From Bolinopsis microptera (taxonomy: Eukaryota; Ctenophora; Tentaculata; Lobata; Bolinopsidae): a DNA stretch of 64,000 bases. Shown here piece by piece: positions 10,158 through 22,630 of this stretch; positions within the stretch are counted from its first letter, which is position 1, and each line of letters starts with the position of its first letter. The stretch spans positions 8,173,303-8,237,302 of the forward strand of contig NC_087075.1 of the NCBI RefSeq assembly GCF_026151205.1, written 5' to 3'. The notes beneath the pieces are model-generated. The model was not told the DNA's origin. It was given only the letters and a program-made list of their open reading frames with translations, and did no database searches. Position numbers and translations under genes: made by a program.

Positions 10158-12541
10158 TCCACTAACATGTAATGTGAACGGTCACTCAACTACGATCTCC
10201 GAGTACATTATCTGCAAGGACTTGATTCTTTGTGATGACAATTTGGATGACGTCTGCATTAACGCGGAGTTTCAATGTACGATACACAAACACAAGGTTT
10301 GCGATGGAGTTAACGACTGCTTAAACGGAAACGACGAGAAAGACTTCTTCTGCAAGGATTTGGTTCGCCAAGAGATTAACTGTGTCAGACGACTCTCATA
10401 CAACAAGTCTGTTACAAAAATACCCCGACAATGGATCATGGATGGGCCAGGATGGGGTGGTGGATTGCATGAACATGATAGATGAAGATCCTAACTCGTG
10501 GTTAAGGGAGTGCGGCTGCGGAACGCAAGCGATATACTCGTTTTCTGGCAAGAGTATTAAGGATTGCAGTCTGATCGCCCAGCTTAAGTGTCCAAAATCA
10601 GACAGCAGAATAAACCTAGATCGAGTGTGCACTGGAAAATCTTATAACTGTGATTCCCAGGTATGCTTTGCGGCCCGAAAAGATTACGTGGTCATGAGTC
10701 GAGTAAAAACGAGAATAAAAAACGAGGTCGTAACATTACTTTACTGTTTACAAGGACTATACAGCCTTGAGAGCTTGGCAGGAGAATGTGCTCATGCCAG
10801 GCTTACTCATCAAAGGAGAGTTCATGGAATTGAAGATTCCTATGTCATAAATTCACAGAAATATGCCAAATCCTACATTGATTGCAGACATCTGTTTGGA
10901 GAGTATTTGGTGTATGTGTCGTGCGCCGGACACTGTTATCAACAGGACGCGTGTCCCATCAAACCTCTTACTCCTTCAAACTGTCTCAACTTCCCCAAAT
11001 CAAAACTGGTTTTCTCACTGGCATGGGACGACACCTTAGCCATGGCCGTTAAAAACAGCAATGGGTTCAGCAAGGAGTATTTTGCCTGTAAGAGTGGACT
11101 TTGTATTGAGTTTGATAAAGTTTGCAACTTAGAAGATGACTGCAACGATCAATCCGACGAGGAGAACTGTATAAACAATTTCAAGTGTGAATCAGGCGAG
11201 TTTATTCCTCTTTCCAAGAAGTGTGACGGAATATTCGACTGCTACGGTTACTCTGACGAGTGTAACACTGAGTGTTACAACCAAGTAAAAATGTTCAACC
11301 ACTCTTCACTACTTGTAGTTGCGTGGGTTTTTGGGATAACCGCCATTTTCTTGAACGTATTCACTCTGATAAACGGGTTGAGGGAGTACCCGAAACTAAC
11401 AAAAGAGACTGCTCTGATAAACAAGTGTTTTGTCTTGATGATTACAGTAGGTGACTTGCTGCAGGGAGTCTTCCTGCTCCTCTTGGCAGTAGTGGATACC
11501 TTCTTTAACACCACCACCTGCATCACACAATTTGAATGGACCACAAGTAAACTATGCACCGGCTTGGGAATTCTCTCCACAATCGGCTCTTTAGTGTCTC
11601 TCTACTCAATGACGATCCTCAGTATCATCCGTGCTTCAACCATTGGATCCCTTGTTGCACCCGCGGACGGTTTGTCTAGGAAAAAGAAAGTATACCTAGC
11701 TACTACAGTGATAATAGTGTTTTTAAGCGCCCTTCTCTTCGCTATATTTCCAGAAATCACATTGGAGGACTATTTTGTTCAAAAACTCAACTACAATGAC
11801 AATCCTCTTTATGTGGGAGCTCCAAATAAGAAAAAGCACATACAAATCTTGGAAGCATACTATGGGAGATCATCAATGCATGCAGATATGCCTTGGGAGA
11901 CTATTCAGAACCTTGTGAAGGTCATGTTTGAGAATGATCATGTTGTGGGATCAAACGTTGGTTTTTACGGTGAAAATGGATTTTGTTTGTTCAGCTACTT
12001 TGTCAGAGAGAACACTCCCTACCGATGGTTCTCCATTACTGTCCTCTCTACAAATCTGTTCTGTGTGCTGATAATCGGATGTTGCTACATCATGGTTAAC
12101 ATGCTTGCTACCAGAATTTCAGGTGCTGCTGCTGGCAACAGGGCTTCAGAGGCTGCCAAAAGAAACCGGAAACTCCAGAGGAAAATCACCATAATAGTCA
12201 TGACAGATGTCTTGACGTGGCTGCCATTCATCATGGTGTGCGTTATTAACTACACAGAGTTGATCGATACCTCAAACTGGTATTCTGTGTTCTGTATATT
12301 GTTCCTCCCGATCAATTCAATCATTAACCCAATTGGGATCTATGATGAGACAGTGTATGATTTCGGTAAACTCATTCTTAACAAGATCAAGCAGACCTTT
12401 CAGTATGATTATCTGAGTTGCTTTATAACAACTCAAGAAACGAAGCAGGAAGAGACGGAAATGAACCAAATAGACAGAACAGGGGCAAAAATGAAGAGCG
12501 AAGGCGGTCAAAATGGAGAAGAAATAGGGAAATCTCGATAG
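10158..12541 (+). CDS. LDLa-domain GPCR, remaining ectodomain and seven-transmembrane domain
   Basis: The acceptor CCACAATCAG ends at 10157, and joining base 10158 to 7326 restores an open frame (..MNC-Y-PLTCN..). LDL-receptor class A motifs follow: CDGVNDCLNGNDE, CNLEDDCNDQSDE and CDGIFDCYGYSDE. At 10441-10456 a 10-bp duplication (GATGGGCCAG before GATGGG) shifts the frame; the downstream frame then runs to the TAG stop at 12539-12541. Seven hydrophobic segments lie at about 11300, 11410, 11555, 11690, 12035, 12180 and 12280. The DRY position reads SIIRAST and the NPxxY position reads NPIGIY. This is the architecture of LDLa/relaxin-receptor-like or GRL101-like class A GPCRs, acting at the plasma membrane. 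With two frame breaks it may be a pseudogene, or the breaks may be assembly errors. Confidence 0.8.
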
Positions 12542-12596
12542 ACTCTACTTATTGCTTTTGTTACTTTTGTTACTACAGATTTTGTTACTTTTCACA

Positions 12597-12602
12597 AATA
12601 AA
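12597..12602 (+). terminator. Polyadenylation signal AATAAA after the LDLa GPCR gene
   Basis: A canonical AATAAA lies 55 bases after the stop codon of the GPCR reading frame, on the same strand. Confidence 0.6.
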
Positions 12603-13051
12603 AAGTTATAATTTATCAAAAAACAGCTATTTTAATTCCAATCCCGAGGAAAACTGAACTTTAGACCGATGTCTTCGTGGAGGTTGTGACTCAGACTGAA
12701 CTGGCTGTGCACTCTTTTAGCAATTATTGGTTGTTCCATATAGTTTACTGGTTAGCGATAAATAATCACACTGATATTGTAAAATAACTGATACTTTATG
12801 GATAAAACTTGAATCCCGCAGTGTAGTAACTCTATAACTCTAACTGTATAACTATAAACGCAACGATCGGGTAAACTGTATTATCGATATCTTGGATTGC
12901 TCAACCATGCAGTCCAATAAAATTAAAGAAAGAACGCGAATTGTACTGTAGGCAAAAGTATCCAACTGTTAGTCCCAATTTATAAACATAACTTTTTTTA
13001 ATTAATAGGCTAGCACACAAAATGTCACATGCTACTTATTCGACCCCGCTG
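12603..13051. other. Space between convergent genes
   Basis: This short AT-rich interval lies between the 3' ends of the plus-strand GPCR and the minus-strand carrier gene. No further gene is seen. Confidence 0.5.
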
Positions 13052-15812
13052 TCAGCCGAGCAGGGGCTTTCGTTCTTCGATGGTCTTATCTTTCTTCATG
13101 TCTCTGATTTTCCAGCAGTAGATGAAGGAAAAGATGGACTGAAACGAGGGAGCGTAATGGTTCAATATAAAATTATGTGAATTATTCTCTCAATTAGAAA
13201 CGATTTTTATCAAAAATAAAAATTAACTGCAGAACTTGTATAACTCATGTCTAACTAAAAACTGTAATTTTACCTGCGCAATAAAAATAAATCCTAACCC
13301 TCCAGTGGACTCTTCAAACGGGATGTAAAGAGACAAAATCCCTGCAAAAATCAAACTTTAAACCTCTAAACAACGATTACAAGACTCAGTCTGGTCGACA
13401 CGAGAAGAACTTTGACTAAACATTTGATATTGATATCACAAACAGTAAAATAACCTGCAGCAAAGGAACCAATACAAGCGCCAAGTGGGAAACAAGAACA
13501 GTACACAGAGACTATCGTGTTGGATGCTGAGATGGACATCTCCCCTCCATTCCTCAACTGAAATACCCAGTCTCATATCCTTATTAACTCTGTCACTACA
13601 CTAAATAAATTAAGATTGAAGTTAACAGTAAGATATTGTTTTATGTTCGCTAAAGATCAGATTCGCATAGTGTGCACTTCGACATGATTATTGGTTAACG
13701 TCGTCATGGTGACTGTTGCTATGGTTACTAGAATATATTTTACCTTGTAAACTTCAAACATGATGAGCAGTATTGGAGTGCATCCCATTGGTACAAAGAA
13801 TCCCAACAGAGCCAGCACCAACATAACCTGCATTTTAGATGTTGCTACCTGAGGGAAAGTTGAAGTTCATGATATTGATAGTGAAAAGACATGTACTCTT
13901 CATTTTATTTATATTAGGGATACATTCAAAGAAATTCAAAAAGGCATAATAAAGGTCAACAGTAACACTGTTCTAACTAAGCTACGTAAGTGAAGGCTTA
14001 AACTCACATGGAATAAAGGTATAGGTCCAATGAACATGTAAAGGAAAGGCAGAATTACAGCTGAGAACATTACGAAAAAATAAGGGTTGAATCTATCGAT
14101 TAACCAGCCTGAAAATGGTAAGTTACCTGACAATTTTACCTAGGAAGTTCTTATATGAATAGCAGATAAATAATAGAAGCGAATTAGAATATGGTTTAGA
14201 GTTTAGACACAATAGCGTATATCAAATAGTCCTGTCGTAAAATCCACTTGTATACAGGCAGACCGTTAGAAAACGATGACGAAGATAGTGCTGATTTTGG
14301 TTGTTGAGTGTAACCACTACACACTAACCTAAAGGAGGTGCACTTATGATAATGGTGCTGGTGTTGACGAGAAGTGCAAGTCCGGTCCATACCACCGTCT
14401 CTCCCAGAGCTCGTTCAACAAATGGAGCCAGTGTTGGGAGGTGAAAATAAAGTAGAATCTGAGAGTAAGAACGAAAATAAAGTTTCCAAGATATTGAAAG
14501 TTGAAATCTTAGTAAAATCATTAATGAGCATAAAATATTTCCTTGTGTTTGAAGAGCGAGAACAAAAAACCTGACAAGCAGCACAGTGCCAGGCAGCCAT
14601 CATTATCCAGGGGTCCTTGTACACCTTCATACTGTCGTTAGTGTCAGTTTGATCGGGCAGGGTGTTAACACGTGGTATGGTGAATTCTAACAGCACACAG
14701 CAAGCGATTATAATACCTGGACCCCAGAACGCTAGACTGTGGAGGAAAGGGTGGAGTTATTTTAAGAGGAGGAGATTACTTGGTTTAAATAAGTTGGAAC
14801 ACTATTTTCGAGAGAATAATCAGCAATTAAAAGTACCTGTAACCTCCAGCGTCATACAGCAAACTGCCCATGAAAGGTCCGAAGGCTTGTGCCCCGTTCA
14901 AAGCAGCCTCTGCCAGGGCTGTAACAAAAGCAACTCGGGTGGGGATCATTTTGGTAAGCACTCCAAAGGAGGGAACGGAGACGAGTCCAATTGCGATGCC
15001 GGCTACCACTCGGAAGATACCGGAGAGAACAATGTAGAGTGTGTTGTTCGTGATTCTGTTGAAGAAACTGAAATTTAGATTAATTAGATATAAGTAAAAG
15101 GAAAGGACGTCTGCTTTATAATACTTATAGAAAAGAAGATTTAAGTCTTTTTGATGGTTGACTTTTCGATTCATTTAAATTGTTTACCGCTATTTTCACT
15201 AGCCTATTAATGATAAAGATAATTCCGAGAGTACCGGAACCAGTCATCAAAAGCGGCTTGTAATTGAAATTTTCCATCAGCTGGGCAGTGGGGGCACAAG
15301 AAATGAGGAACCTGAAATGATGGAAATGAAAATTGGTATTAGAACTGGACTAGGAATTATCAAATAAATCAGAGAAGACCAGAGACCAAATCATGCTGCA
15401 TTTTACAGACATAGTTTATTTTTGTCATTAAACAAGTACCAATGAAGTAATATTTACCCGACTGGGACCACGCCAAGAATAACTCCGTCCCAAACCGACG
15501 ACACATTTCTATCAGCGTGATAGAGAGGCAGAAATGGGGCTGGTAGAGAGTACAGCATAAACGCCAGCGCTGAAAATACGAGCGTAACTAGAGGGCTAGG
15601 GTTGGGATCAGATTAGAGGGTTAGGGTTTCGAAAAGTCGTTCAGAACCAGCTAGAGAACGGGTTAAAAAAGTCACGTGACAGTCGAGTGTAGAGTGATTA
15701 ATCATCATCCGTGAAGCTCACCTAAAACAACCGTAACGACAGTGAAAGCGTATATCAACATGGGTTTGCTCAAATTGTGAGCCTTTTTTGCGGTTGCCCC
15801 AACTCCTTCCAT
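13052..15812 (-). CDS. MFS transporter, SLC18B1-like, 11 exons
   Basis: The exons, read on the minus strand, are 15812-15722, 15587-15458, 15311-15204, 15055-14837, 14736-14571, 14458-14329, 14108-14008, 13848-13744, 13557-13455, 13341-13274 and 13138-13052. All phases agree and give 435 residues, a normal length for a 12-helix major facilitator carrier. Diagnostic segments include LNGAQAFGPFMGSLLYDAGG in helices 4-5, GWLIDRFNPYF after the central loop, and EMSISASNTIVSVYC late in the protein. The order and spacing match vesicular amine/polyamine-type carriers of the SLC18B1 group, so transport across a vesicle or lysosome membrane is expected; the substrate is inferred only from the family. 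The C-terminus ends ERKPLLG, an acidic dileucine sorting motif. The third intron appears to use a GC donor. Confidence 0.88.
15056..15203 (-). other. Probable GC-AG intron of the MFS gene
   Basis: Frame can be kept between the flanking exons only if the donor is AATAG|GCTAGT at 15203 and the acceptor is TTCAACAG ending at 15056. The protein then reads FIINRITNNTLYIVL, which lines up with the same helix in SLC18B1-type carriers. The GT candidates nearby leave the wrong phase. Confidence 0.6.
15594..15713. repeat. Dispersed repeat, copy 2, in first intron of the MFS gene
   Basis: This matches 5150-5290 in the same orientation (GGTTGGGATCAGAT, GGGTTAGGG, TAGAGAACGGGTTAAAAAAG). It occupies almost all of the intron between the first two coding exons. 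Confidence 0.65.
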
Positions 15813-18415
15813 AGTTATATCACCTGATTCAAACTAAAATGTACCTACATAAATAGTTAGTAATTAGAAATTTGGTATTATTATATTGGTCATCTGCACT
15901 TCGTAGTTACTGAAGAGGGTCGGTGGTAGAGATTTAACATTGAAAGCTCGCTGTGGACAGGGTACTACTACTAGGTATCCACTATCCTCGTCTCCTGGCC
16001 CAAGAAGGAAAAATTTAATTCAATCGAACGTGAATACTTGATCAATCTCGAATTTCCTACTGGCAGCTACCCAATCTAGTTAAAATTGACCATAATATCC
16101 GACACAATTCTATTTCAATTTGCCAAGTGCAGCCAACAATATTAATGTTTCGAGAGAATTAACACAGTTATTAAGGGAATGACTAAGGTTGTCAGCCATT
16201 TTATACCGATGGTTCATATCCCCTGTTTAGAAAATGAGACCAGATGTAACACAAGAAGAAGTGGCAAAATTAGTTAAATTAATTACAATTTACGACAAGA
16301 TTAATTTGACCAAAACCCATAATCATGGGTAGAGTGAACCGCTGCCAGTGTCTCTCTTTTCCAAACAAAAGGAAATGATATTAATTTGAGGAACCGTCCG
16401 CAAATGCAAATGATGATTATGGGTTTTGGTCAAATTATATATATTAATATATATATTATACTTCACGACAATTTGTTTTTTACCTAATTTCGTATAACAT
16501 GCTGGCGCGTATTTTGCGCAAATTTCTTAAAAACTTCCACATAACTATTTCTTATTCTGCTGAACTACTTTCGATGAGTCTTAAATCTTAATGCCTGGAA
16601 AACAATAAAGGGGATATAATAGTATAGGGGGTAAATAGTATTGTGAATATAACGGCAACGGTAATGCTTGCCAGCATTGTGATTGATAAATATGCGGTGT
16701 AAAATAAACAATCGTACAATTAACAACTAACGATAATTTCTTAACAACCATAACCGTATGTGTGCACATTAGTTAAAATAGTATGCACCGATCGAATGAT
16801 CGATAGGAAAGTCGGTGGAAATGGAATCGAGTTTCACCATTCTTACATAACACGGCTGCTGTAAGCTCGAAATTAATATGAAATTCCATTGAAACTCTTG
16901 AAATTGATTAGAGGTCAGTTTTATAGGTTTCTCTATATAATTTAGCGATTTTGTTCGTGCTTAGTGTTAAATGTTGTTTAGAGCACAAATGTGCAGAGAA
17001 AAAAAACACAAACGGATGATGCTGAGGTCAGAAGAGTGAACAAGAAAACTAAAGTAGAATATGGAAAGGAGGAAATGAAAGGCACACCATCCAAACGGTC
17101 TCAACAAACAGTGTAACAAGTGAAGTACAAACAAGATGTTCATACCTGTGCTAGATTCTAATGCTAGATTCCAATTCCTACTCTATAAATTACTCAAGTT
17201 CAGCAATTACCAAACCACAAAATATGCGACAAATACTCGTAATAACACTATAGACATTCCCCCTGAAGTAGATCAGTCGTGAAGACTCAGAAATCTGAAA
17301 TATAATCACTGACCAAGTTTCGCTAATCCGAGTGGTCTTGAAAGCTGATGAGGAATATAAATCATCGCCACTCTGGTATAAAACTTAGCCTTTGAACATA
17401 GGAGGAATTCTGGAGCGGTTTGAAAAAAGTGTAATTGAGCTGCAAATTTGGATTACTTTCTCACTCGCTTTTGGATAAGATTATCAATATTGATTTTTGG
17501 TTTTTTTATATATTTTTTTGTATTTTAAATGCTTTGATAAAAGTAAAACACGCTAGTTAGAAAATTGAATCAAAATCTGATATTTCGAACACTAACAAGC
17601 TATCAAAACAAATGAATGAAAATTAAAAATATAATTTAATCAAATGGGAATCAAAACAACACATCAGTCACATAATTGATTTAAAATTATAAGCTTGGAG
17701 TTAAACTATAACTTCAAAACTAAAAACGATTCTAATTCACCAAGTGAAAAAGTTGTTATCCGATACTGCCTAAACGAAATGTCATAACTTAATATAAAAC
17801 TTATTGCAACAGAAAGCAACTTGTCGCTAAATTAATTTGTATTTTACTTAATAATTCACTTTGCCGCTCCAAACATGCCATGCAAATTGACTGAAGTTGT
17901 AATGATCGCTAAATTCTAATGACCACAGTTCAAATACTACAAAGTTGGTCATGAGCCTAGCTACTGATTACGATAAGTACCAGAGATAATAGGTAAGTTT
18001 CATATGTACTGATACTTATAGTACTTATCTAAAGTTATAATACGTACTATTACTTATAGTTCGCAACTTATGTACATCAAGCGAATTGAAGAACAATTAT
18101 TTACATAAGTAGTTCACAATTCCTATAATTCTTGACGGTTGCACTGAATTCGTACTCAACTAGAACTCTCGAGTTGTACGTGATTCGTACTTAACTCTCG
18201 AGTTGTATAGTTACGTGATTCGCCACCTCACTTTACTATATATCGCACATCATTTTGGTTTCAGGAATCAAATGATAAACATGACATAAAATTCTCAATT
18301 TGAACCTCACAGTGCATTATTATCATTTGATCCGAGCAACCCGATAACTTCTCAATTACGTTTAAAATACTTTATTTAAAATACGACAAAGCACAAATAC
18401 TCAAATATAAGAATC
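15813..18415. other. Non-coding region upstream of the MFS gene
   Basis: No protein-coding gene is recognised in 2.6 kb. It contains the hairpin at 16308-16438, a TATATA run near 16435-16460, and AT-rich unique sequence. The MFS promoter and 5' untranslated exon should lie at its left end. Confidence 0.45.
16308..16438. repeat. 131-bp hairpin repeat
   Basis: TTTGACCAAAACCCATAATC at the left end returns inverted (GATTATGGGTTTTGGTCAAA) at the right end, enclosing about 90 bp. This is probably a tiny MITE. No target duplication can be asserted. Confidence 0.55.
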
Positions 18416-18419
18416 CGTT

Positions 18420-18770
18420 GTACTATATAGCTCATCATGTGACCTATATAGTTCATTATGTGACCTATATATTTTATCATATGACCTATATAGTTCATCA
18501 CGTGACCTATATAGTTCGTCGTGTGACCTATATAGTTCGTCGTGTGACCTATATATGTCATCATGTGACCTCTAGAGTTCATCATGTGACCTCTAGAGTT
18601 GTCCATGTGACCTATATAGTTCATCATGTGACCTCTAGAGTTGTCCATGTGACCTCTAGAGTTCTTCATGTGACCTATAGAGTTGTCCGTGTGACCTATA
18701 TAGTTCATCATGTGACCTTTAGAGTTCATCACTTGACCTCTACAGTTCGTCATGTGACCCAGTACGGCAT
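18420..18770. repeat. 21-bp minisatellite (ATGTGACCTATATAGTTC unit)
   Basis: Around 17 tandem units of about 21 bp alternate between TATATA and CTAGAG variants. Because the unit length is divisible by three, long open frames appear on both strands (18376-18786 minus, 18418-18891 plus). They are made only of the repeated peptide and are not genes. Confidence 0.85.
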
Positions 18771-20100
18771 GTATCATTACACTCATGTTCAGCAGTTTTC
18801 TTTCTCCTCTTTGATATCTCCCTCTTCTTTCTGTCAGAGGTCAGGTACAAGCTCCTCTCTAACCCTCCTCTGTTTCCTTCGTCATATCTGAAGAGATTTG
18901 GCATCAGCACTATATTTTAAAAACATTTTTGTAATTCACTTCAGTTTTTCTCCATAATCGGTGAATGTATTATAAATTTAAATTTTATTTATACATTGTG
19001 TTCACAAAACAATTATTAGTGTTACAAGCAGTTATTATAGTGTTTAAGTTTTCAGTTGTTATCATGAAATTCAAATTAATAAAGAGAATTTATAAAGCGA
19101 AACGATTTATTATAATTATATAGGTGCATCTGTTGCCATTTTACTGACGCCACAAAATCAACTTAAACTGGAAAAATCGTCAAAAAACGAGGTCCGAAAT
19201 TTTCAAAATCGAAGACAAAATTTTCTAAGGCCTATCTTAAAATTCTGATAAAAAATGAATCTCCTAAATGGTCCTTAGAACATATCCTGAAAGTTTCAAG
19301 GTGATTGCTCAAAAAATGTAGGAGAAGATAGATTTTTAGACTCGAGTTTCTGGCGCTTCGCCTGAATTTCGAGGGTAAGGACAAAAGGAAATTATAGCAT
19401 GTGCGGTATCGCGATTTATCACGTTTTTCGCGACAAATCGCGATTTTTCAGATCCTGGCCTCACGACAAATCGCGATTTTTTCAGTTCTCCGCGTCAAAT
19501 TGCGCATTTTCCTTTAAATCTGAGGACCAAATTCGCGTATTTTCCTTTAAACCTGTGCGCCAAATATCACGTTTTCTATAATTAGTATATGAAACCAATC
19601 AGTATCACATCCACAACCTTCCGAATGTAGGTACGGACTTCAAAAAACCGAAAAATATATTTTCGGCTAAGAATGATCAGGGTAGCATGAAATTAAAGTA
19701 TGAACAAAAGTAGTTTCCAAGAAAACTTTGAACATTGTTGACTTAGAAAATGTTCGGTCCGAGTCATTCTCGATACGTACCTCTGAAAGCAGAGCTCCCG
19801 CTTCCGAGCTCGTATTGCGAAGGGGAGGCCTGCCTTCCGAGATCGCATTACAAAGGGGAACCCTCGAGTCCAAAATCGTATATCGAACTTCGAAAACCGA
19901 AAAAAATATTTTTGGCTCATAATGATCAGGGTAACATGCATTGTCACAACATCTACAAAGCTGCCATATAGCCTGACTGACAACTTTCTCGACTGACTGA
20001 CAATGTTTCTTCTTTTCCCCATTTAGAATACAAATATTAGTACATTTTAGCTTATGATTAATATTATATTTTTACCTATAGTTTACCCAGATGAAACATG
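18771..20100. other. Non-coding, repeat-derived region
   Basis: 19180-19345 resembles one arm of the palindromic element at 37414-38133 (shared phrases GCTCAAAAAATGTAGGAGA and AAGGCCTATCTTAAAATT). 19415-19575 is a degenerate tandem array of ACAAATCGCGATTTTTCAG-like units. 19640-19740 and 19880-19940 share a third repeat (AATGATCAGGGTA). No gene is recognised. Confidence 0.55.
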
Positions 20101-20102
20101 TA

Positions 20103-22630
20103 GTACAGACAGATCCGTCTGAAAAAATCGATCTGCCGACACACAAAACTTACAAAGGATTTTTGACGTTTTTGAGTCCTAATAGATGTCCTTTATGGCT
20201 GACCAACTTTTCCAAACTTTTCCACGTGTTTTAAGGCCACTTTTTGCCACTTTACCACTTTTTACCACCTTTCTTGTTTGTCAAATATCTTTAGTTGTGA
20301 ACATCGTAGAAAGTTACAGATTAATCGAGGGTGTTCATATTATCAGGAAGAAAAACTTTTGTTCAAACAATTTGTACGTCAGATAATCAGTTAATTGGAT
20401 AATTATCAATTAGCTAATTAAGTAATTAGCAAAATTCTAAAAAAAATTTATTGGCTCAAAATGATCGGAATAGCTTAAAACACGGAAAAAGGTAGTTTTT
20501 AGAAAAAAAAAATTTTCAAGAATACTTAAATCACCAATATTTGTAGTTGGAGTTCAGTAAATCTCGGCAGATTTTAGTAATCAGGAATCACTAAGTGGAA
20601 AGGTCTGAAACTGAAAAACGTTAACCATACGATATAAGAGTTTCATAACTAATTACTAAATTACAATACAGCCTTATCGATATTCACAGAAACTGCACCA
20701 ATGGCACAGTCAAGATCGAACCGATAGCCTGCTGTACTATCATTTTATTGATTTCAATGATGAATCAGTGGGGTTGTGCTAATCTAAACCGGCCTACCTG
20801 GATTACCAGACCTCTTCTTTTCCTTATCAATCAAACCGAGTTGTTCATATCACATTTGGTGGGTGATGTAAGTACATATCGAGCTGTATTCAATCACAAT
20901 ATGACACAATACGTGTATATTATATTATAGCCCTTAATGAGGTATATGAAACGCTATATAACGGGGTGTTTCTATACCGTACACTTCTCGTTTCTCCCGT
21001 GAGAGGCCCGGTATAGAGAGGTTTCACAGTTTATCACGAAAACGTCTACTTGGCCTCATGGCTCTTTGACAGCTCAAAGAAGGCAAGAAAAGACCAGAAA
21101 GCTTAAAATGTCAACTCGCTCTTTTCAATGCTCTTCGATCCGTCCCACATTAATCCCGAGATCATCATGGCCTCAAATATCCTGCGGAAAGAACCTGTAT
21201 TTTTACTTCACAACGCCCGGATTTCAAATCAACATCCTCAATAACATTAACAATCCTTCTTGATCAGGATCTGTCCCGTCGTCTCTATTAGCAATTTCCA
21301 AAATATCCTGACTCGGATCTCGTGGAACATTTCACTGAATTAATAATTACCGCGACCGGTTCTTTACTTCCCCTTGCCCGACGCTCGTATTTAAATCGTA
21401 CCCTTGCCCGTATGTTACCCTTGTTAATTTAACTATTAGCCGACCCTGACATATGGGGGTGATTTGAGGTATCCCGCATAGCAAATGAAGCGGTATGCAG
21501 TACAATACAAAACAAGTCACAGTAGATGTTGGAAGGTGTATTTTCACTTGCTTCCTGGACCTGGCTGTTCCTTAGTTTCCCTGGTCTTTTCTTGCCTTCT
21601 TTGAGCTGTAAAAGAGCCATGAGGCCAAGTAGACATTTTCGTGATAAACTGTAAAACCTCTCTATACTGGGTTTCTCGCGGTATAAAGCGTTTGATAAAC
21701 CTTATTAAGGGCCATAATATAATATACACGTATTGTGTCATATTGTGATTGAATACAGCTCGATATGTACTTACATCACCCACCAAATGCGATATGAACA
21801 ACTCGGTTTGATTGTTGAGGAAAAGAAGAGGTCTGGTAATCCAGGTAGACCGGTTTAGATTAGCACAACCCCACTGATTCATCATTGAAATCAATAAAAT
21901 GATAGTACAGCAGGCTATCGGTTCGATCTTGACTGTGCCATTGGTGCAGTTTCTGTGAATATCGATAAGGCTGTATTGTAATTTAGTAATTAGTTATGAA
22001 ACTCTTATATCGTATGGTTAACGTTTTTCAGTTTCAGACCTTTCCACTTAGTGATTCCTGATTACTAAAATCTGCCGAGATTTACTGAACTCCAACTACA
22101 AATATTGGTGATTTAAGTATTCTTGAAAAGAAAATTTCACTAAGTTTTTTTGAAAAGCATTTTTCTCCGCGTTTCATGCAATTTGATCACTTTTGGAGGA
22201 AAAAAATATTTTGAATTTTCGAAATTTTTTCTAAAAACTACCTTTTTCCGTGTTTTAAGCTATTCCGATCATTTTGAGCCAATAATTTTTTTTTAGAATT
22301 TTGCTAATTACTTAATTAGCTAATTGATAATTATCCAATTAACAGATTATCTGACGTACAAATTGTTTGAAACAAAGTTTTTCTTCCTGATAATATGAAC
22401 ACCCTCGATTAATCTGTAACTTTCTACGATGTTCACAACTAAAGATATTTGACAAACAAGAAAGGTGGTAAAAAGTGGTAAAGTGGCAAAAAGTGGCCTT
22501 AAAACACGTGGAAAAGTTTGGAAAAGTTGGTCAGCCATAAAGGACATCTATTAGGACTCAAAAACGTCAAAAATCCTTTGTAAGTTTTGTGTGTCGGCAG
22601 ATCGATTTTTTCAGACGGATCTGTCTGTAC
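20103..22630. mobile_element. Long-inverted-repeat transposon, copy 2 (TA target site)
   Basis: Same family as 7327-10135. The element starts GTACAGACAGATCCGTCTGA, ends with its reverse complement, and has TA on each side (20101-20102, 22631-22632). At 2528 bp it is slightly shorter, with small deletions in the arms. Its central core lies in the opposite orientation to that of copy 1. No transposase gene is recognisable, so it is probably non-autonomous. Confidence 0.8.

Noticed and set aside
18376-18891. Two long overlapping open frames on opposite strands
   Set aside because: Both are products of the 21-bp tandem repeat.
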